Shown in pieces: positions 1 through 10,517 of a DNA stretch of 64,000 bases. This DNA comes from Stagnimonas sp. (GTDB lineage: Bacteria > Pseudomonadota > Gammaproteobacteria > Nevskiales > Nevskiaceae). The notes beneath the pieces are model-generated. The model saw only the letters and a program-made list of their open reading frames with translations, was not told the DNA's origin and searched no databases. The position numbers and the translations under genes were made by a program. The DNA lies in contig JAUYNO010000048.1 in assembly GCA_030696045.1 (NCBI GenBank), positions 62,001 through 126,000 of the forward strand, written 5' to 3'. Each line of letters starts with the position of its first letter. The stretch's first letter is position 1.

Positions 1-1
1 G

Positions 2-676
2 TATGCTACGGACATTTGCGGGCGCGATTTTGCGGCTGTCACAAAGCGCGGAGATGCTGCAATTGCATCGGAGATTGCCTCCAACGCGACCGTGAGCGCA
101 TCTCGCCTCAAGATGATGTCTGATTTGCCTCAACGATGCTCCGCCTTTATACCGGGCGAAACCACTCAAATGCTGAACGATCTCAAATCGCGGGTGCGCA
201 GTAGCAGCGACCCTCTAATAGCTGCTGAGCAAAACCTGATCACCGCTTGGAAGTCTGGTCGATCCGATTCGATGCGTGCAGCTGTTGGACGATTGATGCA
301 GTTGGACGATCCTTTGCTGTGGACTCGGCACCGTCTGTACGACTATGTCGCGCAGTTTGACCCCGAAGCAAAGAAAGCGACTGGAATTTTCTTAAATGGA
401 AAGGTATATCCTGCGAATGACGGCCTGAGGCATTTGGAGGTGAGTATTGCTCTCGACCTCGGCTTCTGCAAGCGAGATCTTCCGTGTGCACTCGATGACG
501 AACTTAAGATTGTCTGTGCGTCAGGCGGGGAGTGCGCGCAAGATCGCTACGAAAAGGCGAGAAATTACGTCTTGGCCAATCGCGGAACAGAAGCGAATTG
601 GAAGGCTGTGCTGACGCTAGTGCCTCAAATCCAGGAGGCTCTGTCGACCAAGAATGTCTCGTTTTTCGTGAGGTGA
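2..676 (+). CDS. hypothetical Cys-patterned protein, 5' end outside window
   Basis: The frame stays open to the left edge, reading upstream of the GTG at 92, so the gene almost certainly begins before the window and the GTG is probably not the real start. The visible 224 codons show no recognised domain. The C-terminal half has the pattern C-x5-C-x9-C-x5-C (residues FCKRDLPC and VCASGGEC), which resembles C-x6-C-x10-C-x5-C in the hypothetical protein at 50294-51220. Both are followed by a Tyr-containing helix-like stretch. This suggests one loosely conserved, possibly periplasmic disulfide-bearing family. Function unknown. Confidence 0.6.
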   Translation, partial: YATDICGRDFAAVTKRGDAAIASEIASNATVSASRLKMMSDLPQRCSAFIPGETTQMLNDLKSRVRSSSDPLIAAEQNLITAWKSGRSDSMRAAVGRLMQLDDPLLWTRHRLYDYVAQFDPEAKKATGIFLNGKVYPANDGLRHLEVSIALDLGFCKRDLPCALDDELKIVCASGGECAQDRYEKARNYVLANRGTEANWKAVLTLVPQIQEALSTKNVSFFVR

Positions 677-969
677 AATTGATCCATTCTCTGTGTCTAT
701 TGGTGGAGAACTGGATTGGTGCGCAGGTAGTGCCTGCAGAGCCAGCAAGTTAACTGCACGCAGGTGCGTGTCCTGAGTCGTCACCAGTCCGGATAAGGGG
801 CACTGGTCCGACGAATTTTCATGCGCCGCAGCACCCCGCTCGGCCGCCGCTCTGTACGGGTGGACATGGCACTGACCCGAACGAGCAATAGACGCAGCAG
901 TCACCAGGTTTGGGCGCAGCAGGGGTGTGGTAATGTAAGCACGAGGTGATTCCGTCTTGATGACGGCGG

Positions 970-1685
970 ACGTCAGGTAGTCACGAGTGTGGCGCCACCG
1001 GTGCGGCAGCAGTTCTTCGACGCGGCTGGCCGGCTGCGTGGGAAGCCGCTCCAGGATGTCCTTCAGATATGCGTAGGGATTCGTGTCAGTTGAGCCGCGC
1101 CGAATGCACCAGGCTCTTCACCGCGGCGGCGCGCTTACCAGCACGCAGTGATCCGGCGAACAGCCAGTTCGAGCACCCCAGCGCGATCGGCCGAATCTGG
1201 TTCTCTACCCAGTTGTTGTCGGCGGGCAGATCGCCGTCGTCGATGTAGCGCGTCAGAGCCGTCCAGCGGTTCCGGCTTTCCTGGCCGATGCGCTTTAACT
1301 GACAGCCGCAGGCGCAAGTGGTGTTCTCGGGTTCGTGGTTGATCTCCCGGCGCGACCGGTTCGCAGGCAGTGCCTGGCGGTTGGGCTTTTGTGTGTCGTC
1401 CTGCTCATGGGGTGAGGGCTCTGTTTGCTCGATCTCGGCGGCCAGGGTGGCCAGATCGGTGTCAATAGTTTCGTCCAGCAGGCTCCTTTGTTCGGCGTTG
1501 AAGACCTCGGGCTGGGCCGCGAACTTCAGGCGCTTCAAGACCGCCATCTCGTGGGTGAGCTTGTCGATCGTGGCCTGCTTGAAGGAGATCTGGGCATCCT
1601 TGCCGGCCACGTCGGCGATCAGGGTGCGCACCATCTGGCGCAGTTGCTGCGCGCCAAGGTCTTGGATTCGTGCTTCGTCGATCAC
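970..1685 (-). pseudogene. tnpC: IS66 TnpC transposase, internally deleted
   Basis: The N-terminal part has the IS66 leucine-zipper-like helix and zinc-finger region (CACGCQLKRIGQESR). It then jumps straight to the C-terminal part of the family (ALTRYIDDGDLPADNNWVEN followed by IRPIALGCSNWLFAGS), so most of the catalytic DDE core is missing. The family usually has about 500 residues and this ORF has 199. After ...HSARLN the expected Gly codon is TGA, and one extra A follows at the next Asp codon. Beyond that, the normal C-terminus (YAYLKDILERLPTQPA, then EELLPHRW) can still be read in a shifted frame down to about 970. Confidence 0.8.
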
Positions 1686-1748
1686 GAGAAGCGATGATGC
1701 CCATGGATGGGCGCGGCGGCATCGGCATTTGCGCCAATTGCCTCAGCT

Positions 1749-2050
1749 CTACAGAACTGTGATGACGCCCGCCTTGCCGACGCGCTGCCAGGGCAGGCCC
1801 AGCACGAGGGCATCAAGCTGCGCACGGCTCAATGCCAGCGTGCCTGAAGCGTCCTTGGGCCAGACGAACTTGCCCGTCGTGAACGAGGCACCTTCATCCG
1901 GTTGGCCCGCCGGTTGGCGAACAGGTACGCATGGTGTGGGCGGGCTGAGCTAAAGACATGGACCACGCGGGCCAGTGCCGCTTCGGTGCCCGAGCGCATG
2001 TCCAGCGGATCGATGGCAAGCCACACGGCTTCGGCTTCGAGCCGGATCAC
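1749..2050 (-). pseudogene. tnpB: IS66 TnpB accessory protein, internal deletion
   Basis: The frame starts at GTG 2050 and overlaps the tnpA stop as GTGA. It reads IRLEAEAVWLAIDPLDMRSG and then a segment ending FANRRANRMKV, the N-terminal half of the IS66 Orf2 family. The central segment is missing and the frame shifts. The sequence resumes as GKFVWPKDASGTLALS, then LVLGLPWQRVGKAGVITVL, and stops at 1749. The span is not a multiple of three. Non-functional. Confidence 0.75.
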
Positions 2051-2388
2051 CGCAGCAGCTCGCGCATCCAGGCCGCGCAGTCGACGGCAGCAGAGGCCGG
2101 CCAGGTGATGGTCATGGTCGTTGCGCCTCGGCGCAGTTCCATGCGGATGTCCGCCGGCGCTGCGCAAGTCGGCGCAGGCAATGCCACGGGAACGAACGAG
2201 GTAATAGGCAAGGCTGCGACGGCTGCGAGGCGGCGCCACTTGTGCACGACGTTGGCGTTGATCCCGTGCGACAGCGCCACGCTCGCCACGGACGCTCCGG
2301 GCCGTGCGCATTCCCTTAGAACCTGCGCCTTGAGCTCGGCACTGTGACGTCGGCGGATGATCTTCTTGGAGTCTTTCATGGTGTCCAC
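2047..2388 (-). CDS. tnpA: IS66 TnpA (helix-turn-helix accessory protein)
   Basis: This 113-residue protein has the IS66 Orf1 organisation: a basic N-terminus (KKIIRRRHSAELKAQVLREC), a Trp-containing helix-turn-helix (NVVHKWRR), and the conserved C-terminal block IRMELRRGATTMTITWPASA with WMRELLR. Length is normal for the family. The start is GTG at 2388 (SD-like AAGGAAG upstream) or ATG at 2379. It is the only IS66 gene here that looks intact. Alone it should not mobilise anything, but it could still bind DNA. Confidence 0.75.
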   Translation of the reverse strand: MDTMKDSKKIIRRRHSAELKAQVLRECARPGASVASVALSHGINANVVHKWRRLAAVAALPITSFVPVALPAPTCAAPADIRMELRRGATTMTITWPASAAVDCAAWMRELLR

Positions 2389-2411
2389 TTAACTTCCTTG
2401 GTGGACACCAT
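2378..2411. repeat. 11-bp perfect inverted repeat at the tnpA start
   Basis: ATGGTGTCCAC (2378-2388) and GTGGACACCAT (2401-2411) are perfect inverted copies separated by 12 bases. The left arm contains the IS66 tnpA start codons. In tnpA mRNA the hairpin would fold at the ribosome-binding site, which could damp translation or protect against read-in. The structure is visible; the role is inferred. Confidence 0.5.
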
Positions 2412-2613
2412 CGTTGCCGCTTAGGCGGCCGGATTCAAGAATGGGATGGCCGGACGCTTACGACGGCAGAGCAGCAGCACACCTCATGGATGACATTGAG
2501 CCAGTCCTTCTGTCGGGCCGAGCACGACGAGTCGGCATCCTCGTGGACCCCCGCAAAGTGTGCAGACAACGTGGCCCAGAAGTGGCTCGCGCAATAGGGT
2601 AGCTGCTATTTGG

Positions 2614-3147
2614 CTACTGCACGCTGGCTGGCAAAGCCTGCGCGACCAACGGTTGCCGCGACTCGAAGAGCCCCTCGCAGGTTTTGAGCGAAACCTTGTA
2701 CACGCGCCCGGTTGCGACCGCTTCCTCGAACTTCGCCATATGCTTGTTCACGCAATCGGTTTCCGTCGGGATCGACTTCACCTTGTCATATCCGAAGGCG
2801 AAGCCACCCGCGAAACACAGAACGGCGATGGCGGGGTTACCGATCGCGAGGGTGCAAATGTTGGCCGCGGCGGCGCCGTACTGCACGCCGGTGAACTGCG
2901 CGGTCGCTTCGCGGCGCTGATTGTCTCCAGGGATCTTGTCGATCTGCGCCTTCACGATGAATTTGAGCGGGACCACCGCGAGACCCAGCGGGTTGGCTTC
3001 CGTCGCGCCCATGGACAGCCCAATAGCCGTGGTTCCCAGATCCGCCGCAATTCCGGCATGGGCGGCATCGCTCAGTGGGTCGGTGGATTGTGCATATACG
3101 GAGCCTGCAAGCAGCAAGGCCGAAATCAGTGTGAGGTGGTTACGCAT
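2614..3147 (-). CDS. hypothetical secreted/membrane protein (DUF5658-like)
   Basis: 177 residues with a clear signal peptide (MRNHLTLISALLLAGSVYAQS, cleavage expected near Ala19). A motif of the type D-x-G-T-T-A-I-G-x-x-x-G-A-T-E-A-N-P-L-G-L at residues about 37-56 recalls small integral-membrane proteins of the DUF5658 type. Two further hydrophobic stretches follow, around residues 89-105 and 108-120. A Cys pair occurs in the C-terminal third (TDCVNKHM and KTCEGLF). It stands alone between IS debris and a kinase. Family assignment is tentative; function unknown. Confidence 0.6.
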   Translation of the reverse strand: MRNHLTLISALLLAGSVYAQSTDPLSDAAHAGIAADLGTTAIGLSMGATEANPLGLAVVPLKFIVKAQIDKIPGDNQRREATAQFTGVQYGAAAANICTLAIGNPAIAVLCFAGGFAFGYDKVKSIPTETDCVNKHMAKFEEAVATGRVYKVSLKTCEGLFESRQPLVAQALPASVQ

Positions 3148-3447
3148 GATGGAAAGGTAGTCCCCGGTTCATCACTCGCGCTAAGGCAAATGCCTAGCGC
3201 GTTGCAGTGTTTTGCCTACGTAACCGCCGATGGCACCGGCGTCAGGGGCCCCACCTTCCCATTTCTCGCGACAGTGATTTCGTTCCCGAACTTTCCTCGT
3301 TTGGTTGGCAAGAATCCTCTTGGGCAGATTGGGTCTGGATCATCCGGCTTGTGACTTGCTTGTCGCCGCGAGTTCCTCGTCAACCAAGGTGCGAAGCTCG
3401 AATACAAGTGAAGGTAATGATCCGAGCCGGGCCAGCTGACGCAAAGC

Positions 3448-3590
3448 GGCTACTTCGATCGCTTCAACGGTAAGTTCAGGATCGAGCACTTGAACGAGGC
3501 ATGGTTCGAGACCCTGCAACAGGCCAGAAACGCCGCCGCGATCCGGCGGAAGAACTACAACAAGGTGGTCAGACTCGATTCATCTCATCC
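3448..3590 (+). pseudogene. IS3-family transposase OrfB C-terminal fragment
   Basis: The translation FDRFNGKFRIEHLNEAW followed by FETLQQARNAAAIRRKNYN matches the C-terminal end of IS3-type OrfB, where the usual form is SFNGxLRDExLNxHWFxxL...W(R)xDYN. The catalytic DDE residues, the upstream orfA and the IS ends are absent. A short relic, probably left by an old insertion or deletion. Confidence 0.6.
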
Positions 3591-3747
3591 GATAGGTGGC
3601 AGGTCAAACCGGCCGCAAGAGAAGGCGCCGAGGGCAACGCATAGCGTTGCCCTCGCAGGCAAAAGCGGCCGAACTGGCCGCACTGCATCTCGGGCGCGCT
3701 AGGCTCCGAAAGTATGAGGCGCTTGCTAATCGCAGGTTAGCTCCAAC

Positions 3748-6375
3748 TCAGCTCGGCTCCCGTACCGGAGCCATTGTGCCGCTGCCAGCCAACAAGGACA
3801 CCGCAGAGCGATTTGGCATCCAGCGCACAAGAACCTGCCACAGGTCATCCGGCAGGAAGGGCTTGCTGACAAAGTCGTTCATCCCAACGGAGAGGCACCG
3901 CTGCCGGTCTTGGTCCATCGCATTCGCCGTCATGGCAACGATGGGCAGCGAGTCAAAGCAGCTCATCCGGCGAATCTCCGTGGTCGCCTGAATGCCGTCC
4001 ATCACTGGCATTTGCATGTCCATCAGCACGATGTCGTACACCTTCTCCTGCACCATGCGCAGGGCAATCTGCCCATCTTCGGCCACGTCCACCTGCAATC
4101 CGGCCTCAGCAAGAATCTCAGTGGCGATGATCTGGTTGATATCGTTGTCCTCTACCAGTAGCACTCGGGCACCGCGAATGCCATCGAGGCCGACAATACT
4201 CCCGCGTACCGGCTCAGCGGTTTCGGCAGGGGGGGTCAGGTCGACACTCAGGGCGGCCAATGTTTTGCTTAGCAAGTCGAACTGGTCGATAGGTTTTAGC
4301 AGCAGGTCGTGAGCCCCAGCGGCCCTGGCCTCCACTTGCAGTTCCTCGCTATCTGAGAGGGCCATCAGAACCAACAATGGGCGCCGTGTCGGATTAAGCG
4401 CGCGAATTCGCCGGATCGTCTCCGTCCCATCGAGGTCCGACGTGTGCGAGTTCACGTAGACCATGTCGAATGGTTGGCCATCTTGAGCGGCACGCTCGAT
4501 GACGGCCACCGCGTTCTCGCCTGAAGAGACACCCGCGGGCTCCAGGCTGTCGCATTGGAGCATACCCAGAGTGACAGTGCGCGACAAGTCGTTTGTGTCA
4601 ACAACCAGTACGCGACGGGCCGGCGCATTGAAGTTGACAAGCTTAGGCGCAACTGTCTGCGCCTCGACTTTGGTGCTGGCGCCGGCCATCGCCGTAAACC
4701 AGAACGTGCTGCCCTGGCCGGGTACGCTCTCAACGCCCACTTGGCCGCCCATAAGCTCCGCAAGCTTCTTGGATATCGCTAGGCCCAGGCCCGTGCCGCC
4801 GTAGCGACGGGAGGTCGAACTGTCGGCTTGATGAAAGCTCTGGAAGAGTCGCCCGAGCTCTTCGCGGGTCATCCCAATTCCGGTATCCCGGACTGAAAAG
4901 CGTATCAGCATCTTCTCACCCACGAACTCCTGAATGCCAATCGAGATAGCGACCGCACCGTGCTCGGTGAATTTGACTGCGTTGTTGAGGAAGTTGATGA
5001 GAATCTGGCTCAAACGAAGGCTGTCGCCGACCAAGCTCCTGGGCACATCCGGCGCGACATCGAGCACCACTTCCAGTCCCTTTGCGCTGATTCTTGTGGA
5101 CATTAGGCCCGTGACTTCTCTCAACAAAGACTCGACCTCGAATTCGCGGTTCTCGATGTCCAGCTTGCCAGCCTCGATCTTCGAAAAGTCCAGCACCTGA
5201 TTGATGATGCCAAGCAGGTGCTGGCCCGAGCTTTCGATCTTTTGGACATAGTCACGTTGGCGGGCGGACATCTCGGTCTTGAGAACCAGTTGCGACAGCC
5301 CCAGGATCGCGTTCATAGGGGTCCGGATCTCGTGGCTCATGTTTGCCAGGAAGTCCGATTTCATCTGCGTGGCTGTCTCGGCAAGTTCCTTGGCTTGCCT
5401 GGTCGCTTCTTCGACGTGCTTGCGCTCCGTGATGTCTCGGCCGATGCCCATCAGCCCGATCAGGCGCCCGTTCGCATCCAGAAGCGGCCGATTAGTGACC
5501 TCCAGCAGCACCGGCTGGCCCTTGAAGTCGATCCATACCTCACGCGTCAGGGCCGTCGCGCCGTCGAGCAATTTTCGGTTCGCCTCGTGCACCACTGCCG
5601 CCTCAGGCGCTGTCAAAACAGCATCCACTGTGCTGCCTCGCACGCTTTCGGCGCTCTTGCCCAGCCATGTCGCGAATGCAGCATTGCAACCGAGATACAC
5701 GCCGGACGCATCGGTGTAATAGATCAGGTCGGGAATCGAATTAATGAGGGAATTTAGGGTGGCCTGCTGCTCGGCCTTCTCGTCAGCGGCCTTCTTCAGC
5801 TCCGCGGCTTCCCTGACCGCGGCGGCGTCCAGAGTGGTTTCCATCACCCGGTTGCGCTCGCGAGCAAGCACTAGCAATTCGATGGCTCTTCTCAGCCGGC
5901 GCAAAGGAAGAGTGCGAAGGCACCAGAATGCCGCTGCAGCGATGGCAGTGAACACAGCGATGAGGAAGGCCGTGAATTCAATGGCGGGCCGCAGCGATCT
6001 TGAAATGGTGATCGCTCCGACTCGGCCATCCGCGACATCGATGGCGTGAGTCGCTGTAATGAGAGGCCATTGCAATGCCAGCGGTGCCTCGGCGACCACT
6101 TCGCTGCGCGAGTTGCGAATGACCTTGCTTTCCGGCCTCATGTCCGAGGACTGCTGGAACACCAGCGCGCTCAGCTTTCCCCGTTCGGTCTCCCAGCGGA
6201 GGGGGTTGGCGCTGGCGATCTCACCGATCAGGCGCGCATTGATGTGTGTTGCCGTTTTCAGGGCAGCCAAGTCGGCCATGCGGACGCAGGTCAAATAGGC
6301 AAGGGGTGGGATTAGCGCGATGAATAGCGCGACGATTGCGGCAATGCTCGTGAGCACACGTTCCATTTTTGTCAT
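3748..6375 (-). CDS. hybrid sensor histidine kinase / dual receiver
   Basis: Start chosen at ATG 6375, which has GGAGGG eight bases upstream; the Arg-rich upstream extension to 6507 looks non-coding. The 875-residue protein has TM1 (about 6-30), a periplasmic loop, TM2 (about 133-152), a PAS domain (about 205-320) and HisKA with [14 protein letters not shown] (phospho-His near 348). HATPase_c follows with N box FLNNAVKF, G1 DTGIGM and G2 [11 protein letters not shown]. Then come two receiver domains. The second is canonical (VVLMD-type Asp near 786, Lys in VSKPF). In the first, the phospho-acceptor is Asn ([13 protein letters not shown]) and the acidic pair is D-T, so it should not be phosphorylated. 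No Hpt domain or partner regulator lies next to it, so the output is unknown. Confidence 0.9.
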   Translation of the reverse strand: MTKMERVLTSIAAIVALFIALIPPLAYLTCVRMADLAALKTATHINARLIGEIASANPLRWETERGKLSALVFQQSSDMRPESKVIRNSRSEVVAEAPLALQWPLITATHAIDVADGRVGAITISRSLRPAIEFTAFLIAVFTAIAAAAFWCLRTLPLRRLRRAIELLVLARERNRVMETTLDAAAVREAAELKKAADEKAEQQATLNSLINSIPDLIYYTDASGVYLGCNAAFATWLGKSAESVRGSTVDAVLTAPEAAVVHEANRKLLDGATALTREVWIDFKGQPVLLEVTNRPLLDANGRLIGLMGIGRDITERKHVEEATRQAKELAETATQMKSDFLANMSHEIRTPMNAILGLSQLVLKTEMSARQRDYVQKIESSGQHLLGIINQVLDFSKIEAGKLDIENREFEVESLLREVTGLMSTRISAKGLEVVLDVAPDVPRSLVGDSLRLSQILINFLNNAVKFTEHGAVAISIGIQEFVGEKMLIRFSVRDTGIGMTREELGRLFQSFHQADSSTSRRYGGTGLGLAISKKLAELMGGQVGVESVPGQGSTFWFTAMAGASTKVEAQTVAPKLVNFNAPARRVLVVDTNDLSRTVTLGMLQCDSLEPAGVSSGENAVAVIERAAQDGQPFDMVYVNSHTSDLDGTETIRRIRALNPTRRPLLVLMALSDSEELQVEARAAGAHDLLLKPIDQFDLLSKTLAALSVDLTPPAETAEPVRGSIVGLDGIRGARVLLVEDNDINQIIATEILAEAGLQVDVAEDGQIALRMVQEKVYDIVLMDMQMPVMDGIQATTEIRRMSCFDSLPIVAMTANAMDQDRQRCLSVGMNDFVSKPFLPDDLWQVLVRWMPNRSAVSLLAGSGTMAPVREPS

Positions 6376-7202
6376 CTGCCCTCCGGCAGTCTCGTTTGAC
6401 CCGTCCGGGCAGCAGGTGCGCCACGGCCGGTAATACCTGTGAGTAACAAGGCGCCGTGTACGAGGTCGTCCTACGCCATGCCGATGACGGGTCGTCTGTC
6501 GGTCCATCCACTATCGACGCCGCTATCCCAGCAGGGTTAGGTCAATTTCGTAGGGGGACTTAGTGCTTTTCCTCAGCTTGGAGGGCGAAGCCCACCCGAG
6601 GCCACCGACGGGAGCGGAGCATGGCGAGGAAGGACACTGAGGTGTTCATGGCCGATGTCAGAGTGAGCCGGTTTCTTGGACTGTGCCGACTTTCGAGGGA
6701 CGGAGCCGCATTGGAAGCGCGGAGAAGGGGAAACTCAGCGCTTTCGCGTCCTTACTCGAAAGTCGGCAGGGTGGCTCAATCCCGAGCCGGCGCCAACAAA
6801 CATGGAAACAGAAGCGAACCTAAATCCAACACCCGCAGTTGCGCAGCGCACAGCTTTTGAGGTAACCAAGAACTCGTCTTGCACTGATGAAAGTCAAAGA
6901 AGCTTCGTAGCCGAATGTCTGCCGGAGCCTGAGGCGAGGCTGGTTCGGCTTGACGCGCTTCACGTGCGCGAGCCCGGTATGGTGCCCGAACAGGCGCGGA
7001 CGTGGCCATCAATTCCGCGCACGTCACGCTAGTCAAAGGCGACCTGCGAGCCATCGGGCGGTCTCGCCTGCTAGGATCTGCTGAAGAGGCGGGGGACTCG
7101 GCGGCGCGGTGTTGGTTGAGGGGTAGCGCTCCTGTTCGCGGAGTGGCTGCGGCCATACGCGCTGCGGGCGGTTGCCATTGGGGTCTCCGCGCATGATGGG
7201 CG
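6376..7202. other. non-coding stretch before the Tn3 region
   Basis: No ORF here shows a recognisable protein. Base composition is less biased than in the flanking genes. The only clear structure is the 14-bp inverted repeat at 6684-6768, listed separately. The stretch probably combines the kinase promoter with the left part of the Tn3-type element, but no 38-bp Tn3 terminal repeat could be recognised. Confidence 0.4.
6684..6768. repeat. 14-bp perfect inverted repeat with 57-bp loop
   Basis: TGCCGACTTTCGAG (6684-6697) is repeated inverted as CTCGAAAGTCGGCA (6755-6768). The arms are perfect over 14 bp. It lies about 0.7 kb upstream of tnpA, where Tn3-family elements often carry resolution sites, but no resolvase gene is adjacent. 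It could be part of a recombination or regulatory site, or an unrelated palindrome. Confidence 0.45.
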
Positions 7203-7355
7203 ATGTTCCAGAACCACAGAATTGAGGGTGCGGGGGGCAACGTCAAGCCGCCAGCTTGGGAAACTGCTGCTTACTGGGCGTGCTGGCTGCTGATTGGAGC
7301 GGTGGCGCTGCACATAGGGGTGATCTTGTTTTCCATGCCAATCAACGCGCTTTGA
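7203..7355 (+). CDS. possible 50-residue small membrane protein
   Basis: The ATG at 7203 opens a 50-codon frame ending TGA at 7355. The protein begins MFQNHRIEGAGGNVKPPAWE and continues TAAYWACWLLIGAVALHIGV, giving one strong transmembrane helix (about residues 21-45). A convincing ribosome-binding site is lacking. It sits about 95 bp before the transposase gene, in the same direction. No family was recognised. The hydrophobic pattern is the only support. Confidence 0.35.
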   Translation: MFQNHRIEGAGGNVKPPAWETAAYWACWLLIGAVALHIGVILFSMPINAL

Positions 7356-7448
7356 CGCCCGGGTAAACCCTCTCATTGCAGCCTGACGTGGCACGCCCTG
7401 GAGCTTGCCACCGTGACCATCGTTTGCCGGCCGATATAGTGCTCACGA

Positions 7449-10415
7449 GTGGCACGGCCGAGGGGGAATAAATTGCGTCCTATTCATCTGCGATTCGTCG
7501 GAGCCACCGAGCTTCCCAAGTCCCTGTCGGATTTCGACGTCGACCAATCGTTTCGAGTCAGCAATACCGACGTCGCGGCCATTCGAGAACGGTTTCGCGC
7601 GGACCGTCGGCTGGGAGTTGCGCTCCAGTTGGTCTTCCTTCGCGCTACAGGACGTCCCCTGGATCGAACGGCAAGTGTGCCTCGCGCGCTCTTGCGCTCC
7701 CTGTGTGCAGCGTTGGGCGTGACCGAGACGACCATCGCTTCGCTCAAGACGATCTACCAGCGCGTGGCCACGCTCTACGAGCATCAACAATGGGCGCGCG
7801 ATCACGCCGGCATTGCGCCTGCAGATGACGCGGTCATGACTGAACTTGGCCAGGCTTTGGAGAGCCTGGCCACGACAGCCACTTCGGTCGATGAACTCGT
7901 CCAAGAGGCAGAGCTGTGGTTGTTCGGGCGCCAGCAACTTCTGCCGGCGGATCGCGCTCTTCGAGATCTCGCGCGCAAGGCCTTTGCATCGATCGAGGCA
8001 ACTGCGTTGGAAGCCGTCAACGACGAGATCCCCGCGGACAAACAGGCCAAGGTACTGGCGGCGGTCCATTCCTCGCGGCGCGGCCGCGTTGGGGGAACTG
8101 TTCTGGAGTGGCTCAAGGTGCCCGCGGGCAAGCACAGTCCGACGAGCATCACGGAGGTCACGGACAAGATTTCCTACCTGAAGGAGCTTGGCGTCGACGC
8201 TTGGTCGTTGAGCTCGATTTCCAATGCGCGGCTACGAGCCTATGCCCAGGCGATCGCCAACCGGCCGCCAGCCGAATCAAGGCGCCGAGTCGAGGAAACG
8301 CAGGTGCTGGAGACGATCTGCTTCCTGCGCGTCACGCTGCTGGAGCTGACGGACACGCTGATGTACATGACCGGGCGGCGCGTGAACGACCTGCTGCGCC
8401 ATGCGTCCAATCGCGTGACGGCCAAACAGGCGCGCAGCGCAGTCGAGTACCGCCAGCAGGCAGAGGCGATGCGCCAGATCATTCACGACGACGACCGCTC
8501 GGCCGAGGCGCGAATCGCCGCTCTGAAAGAGCTTCTGCCGAAGGACGAGAAGTCGCAGCCCAACAGCCATGCCGCCCTGGTTCGGCAGTCGCTCGCCGAC
8601 GATGCGACGCGCGTCACAGCCCTGCTCAACTCGTTCTCGGACCTTGAACTGAAGGGGCATGCCGATCAGCGGCCGATGAAGCAAGTCGTCGCGCTACGCG
8701 AATTGCTCGGGCAAGGTGCCAAGGAACTGCCGGTGGGCTTCGACGCCGGCATTGCGGGTCCTGTCTGGCACGACCTGCTCAGCGATGCCGATCGTACGAA
8801 GGCATTTGCAGCCTTGAAGGCCGCCACGATGCTGGCGGTGCGTCAGGGGTTGCGGGGTGGACGGCTCTGGGTCGACCACAGTTGGGAATTTCGCAATCGG
8901 GAAGACCTTTTGATCTCGTCAGCCGAATGGAAGAAGGAGCGCCAACGCTTGATCAGTGCGCTCAGCCTGACGACTGATCCCCAGAAGTTCCTCGCGCGCC
9001 TGCACGCGCACTTGGACGTGGGATTGCGCGCGCTCTCGGAAGCCGTCACGGACGGCAAGCTGGAAATCGATGCTGAAGGAATGGTGCGCTTCCACAAACT
9101 GGAGGCCATGCCCGTGGACGCCGCGATTCAGCGCAGCCGGGACGCGATGTTCTCGATCATCGGCCAGGTCCAATTCGGCGACATGATCGTCGAGATGGAC
9201 GCCTGCACCGGCTTCAGCGAGATCCTGTTGGGGCGCCGCGCCAAGAACACCCAGGAACTCGTCGCATGCTATGCGGCGCTGCTGGCCCACGGCACCGAAA
9301 ACGATGCCAAGGGCGTGGCCGCGATGATTCCCGGCATCGAAGTGGCGCACATTTCGGCGGCCATGCGATCGCTGGAGGCTCGAGACCGCCTGCGCAAGGC
9401 AAACGAGCGCGTGGTCGAATTTCAGCGCAAGAACCCCATCGCCGAACTCTGGGGAAGCGGCGACAAAGCCTCCGCAGACATGATGGCCCTGGACGCCTCG
9501 CGGCACCTCTACAACGCCCGTGTCGATCCCCGGCGGCGAACCTTCGCCGTCGGCTTGTACACCCACGTCCTTGAGTCCTACGGCGTCATCTACGACCAGC
9601 CGATCGTGCACAACGAGCGCCAAAGCTCCGCCGCCCTGGAAGGCGTCGAGCAGTACAACGCCCGCATCGAGGAAAGCATGCGGCTGTCGCTGCTGGCCGT
9701 GGACACCCACGGCTACACCTACGTCGGCATGACGGTGGCCAAGCTGCTGGGATTCGACCTGTGCCCCCAGCTGCGGAACATGGCCGAACGCAGGCTGTAC
9801 TTGCCGCGCTCGATAGCGCTGCCGGAGAACCTGGAACGCATCGCCGTCACCAACGTCTCCGAACCGGCCATCGTCAAGGGATGAGACGAGCTGTTGCGCT
9901 TAATCGCGTCGATTCGGGGCGGTCGGGTGTCACCCAAGATCGCCATGGAGAAATTGGGCAGTGCCGCGCAGGGAGACCCGATGCACAAGGCGGCGGACCA
10001 GCTCGGCCGGCTGCTGCGCACGCTATTCCTCTGCGACTACTTCAGCAACGAGGAATTCCGCCGGGAGATTCACACGCTGCTGAATCGGGGCGAATCCGTG
10101 CATCAATTGCAAAGGGCGATCTACTATGGCCGCCTGGCCGTCGAGCGCGGTCGGCGCCGCGACGAGATCCGGGCCATCTCGGGTTCCCACGCACTTCTGA
10201 CGAACATCGTCATCGCCTGGAACACGCTGAAGATGCAGGCGGTCGTGGACGGTTGGCGCAAGGCCAAGCACCCGATCGAGGATGCCTGGATCCGCCGCAT
10301 GGGGCCGGTGCACTTCGCCAACGTGAACTTCCGGGGACTGATTTCTTTTGGCGTGGAACGCTACGCGGGTGCGCTGTTGCAGCCGGCGGCGAAGCGGCGC
10401 GCGGCAGGCGGCTGA
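7449..10415 (+). pseudogene. tnpA: Tn3-family transposase interrupted by one TGA
   Basis: The frame runs from GTG 7449 for 989 codons and is broken only by TGA at 9882-9884 (codon 812). The sequence ...NVSEPAIVKG-stop-DELLRLIASIRGGR is where the family has GWDELLR, so a TGG Trp codon became TGA. Before the stop lie the DDE features: FGDMIVEMDACTGFSE, then ADMMALDASRHL and a Glu in VHNERQSSAALEGV. After the stop the frame continues with GSAAQGDP, FLCDYFSNEEFRREI, LNRGESVHQLQRAI and NIVIAWNT, all typical of the Tn3 C-terminus. Size (about 990) is normal for the family. Without readthrough the enzyme lacks its last 177 residues and is probably inactive. No resolvase is adjacent. Confidence 0.85.
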
Positions 10416-10517
10416 GCTGGAAAGCAGAGGCCCCATGAGGCATACAGACTGCCTGCGTACGGTTGGCCGGACCTCGCGCGGGGAGCTGTAGCTGAGGGGT
10501 CCAGAGAATTGCTGAAA

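Larger units (their letters stand above)
935..2461 (-). mobile_element. decayed IS66-family insertion sequence
   Basis: The left and right ends both begin GTAAGC reading inward (935 on the plus strand, 2461 on the minus strand). They continue as a weak imperfect inverted repeat sharing the TCTTGA block. Inside lie the three IS66 genes in the usual order on the minus strand: tnpA (intact), tnpB (internal deletion) and tnpC (large internal deletion). The element is about 1.5 kb rather than the usual about 2.5 kb. The 8 bases flanking each end (GTGGTAAT and GACGGCAG) do not match, so no target duplication remains. It cannot transpose on its own. Confidence 0.7.

Noticed and set aside
927-2469. 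Target-site duplication of the IS66 element
   Set aside because: The 8-bp flanks (GTGGTAAT and GACGGCAG) do not match.
6376-10517. Tn3 38-bp terminal inverted repeats
   Set aside because: I looked for GGGG-type ends on both sides of tnpA and found no convincing pair; element borders remain undefined.
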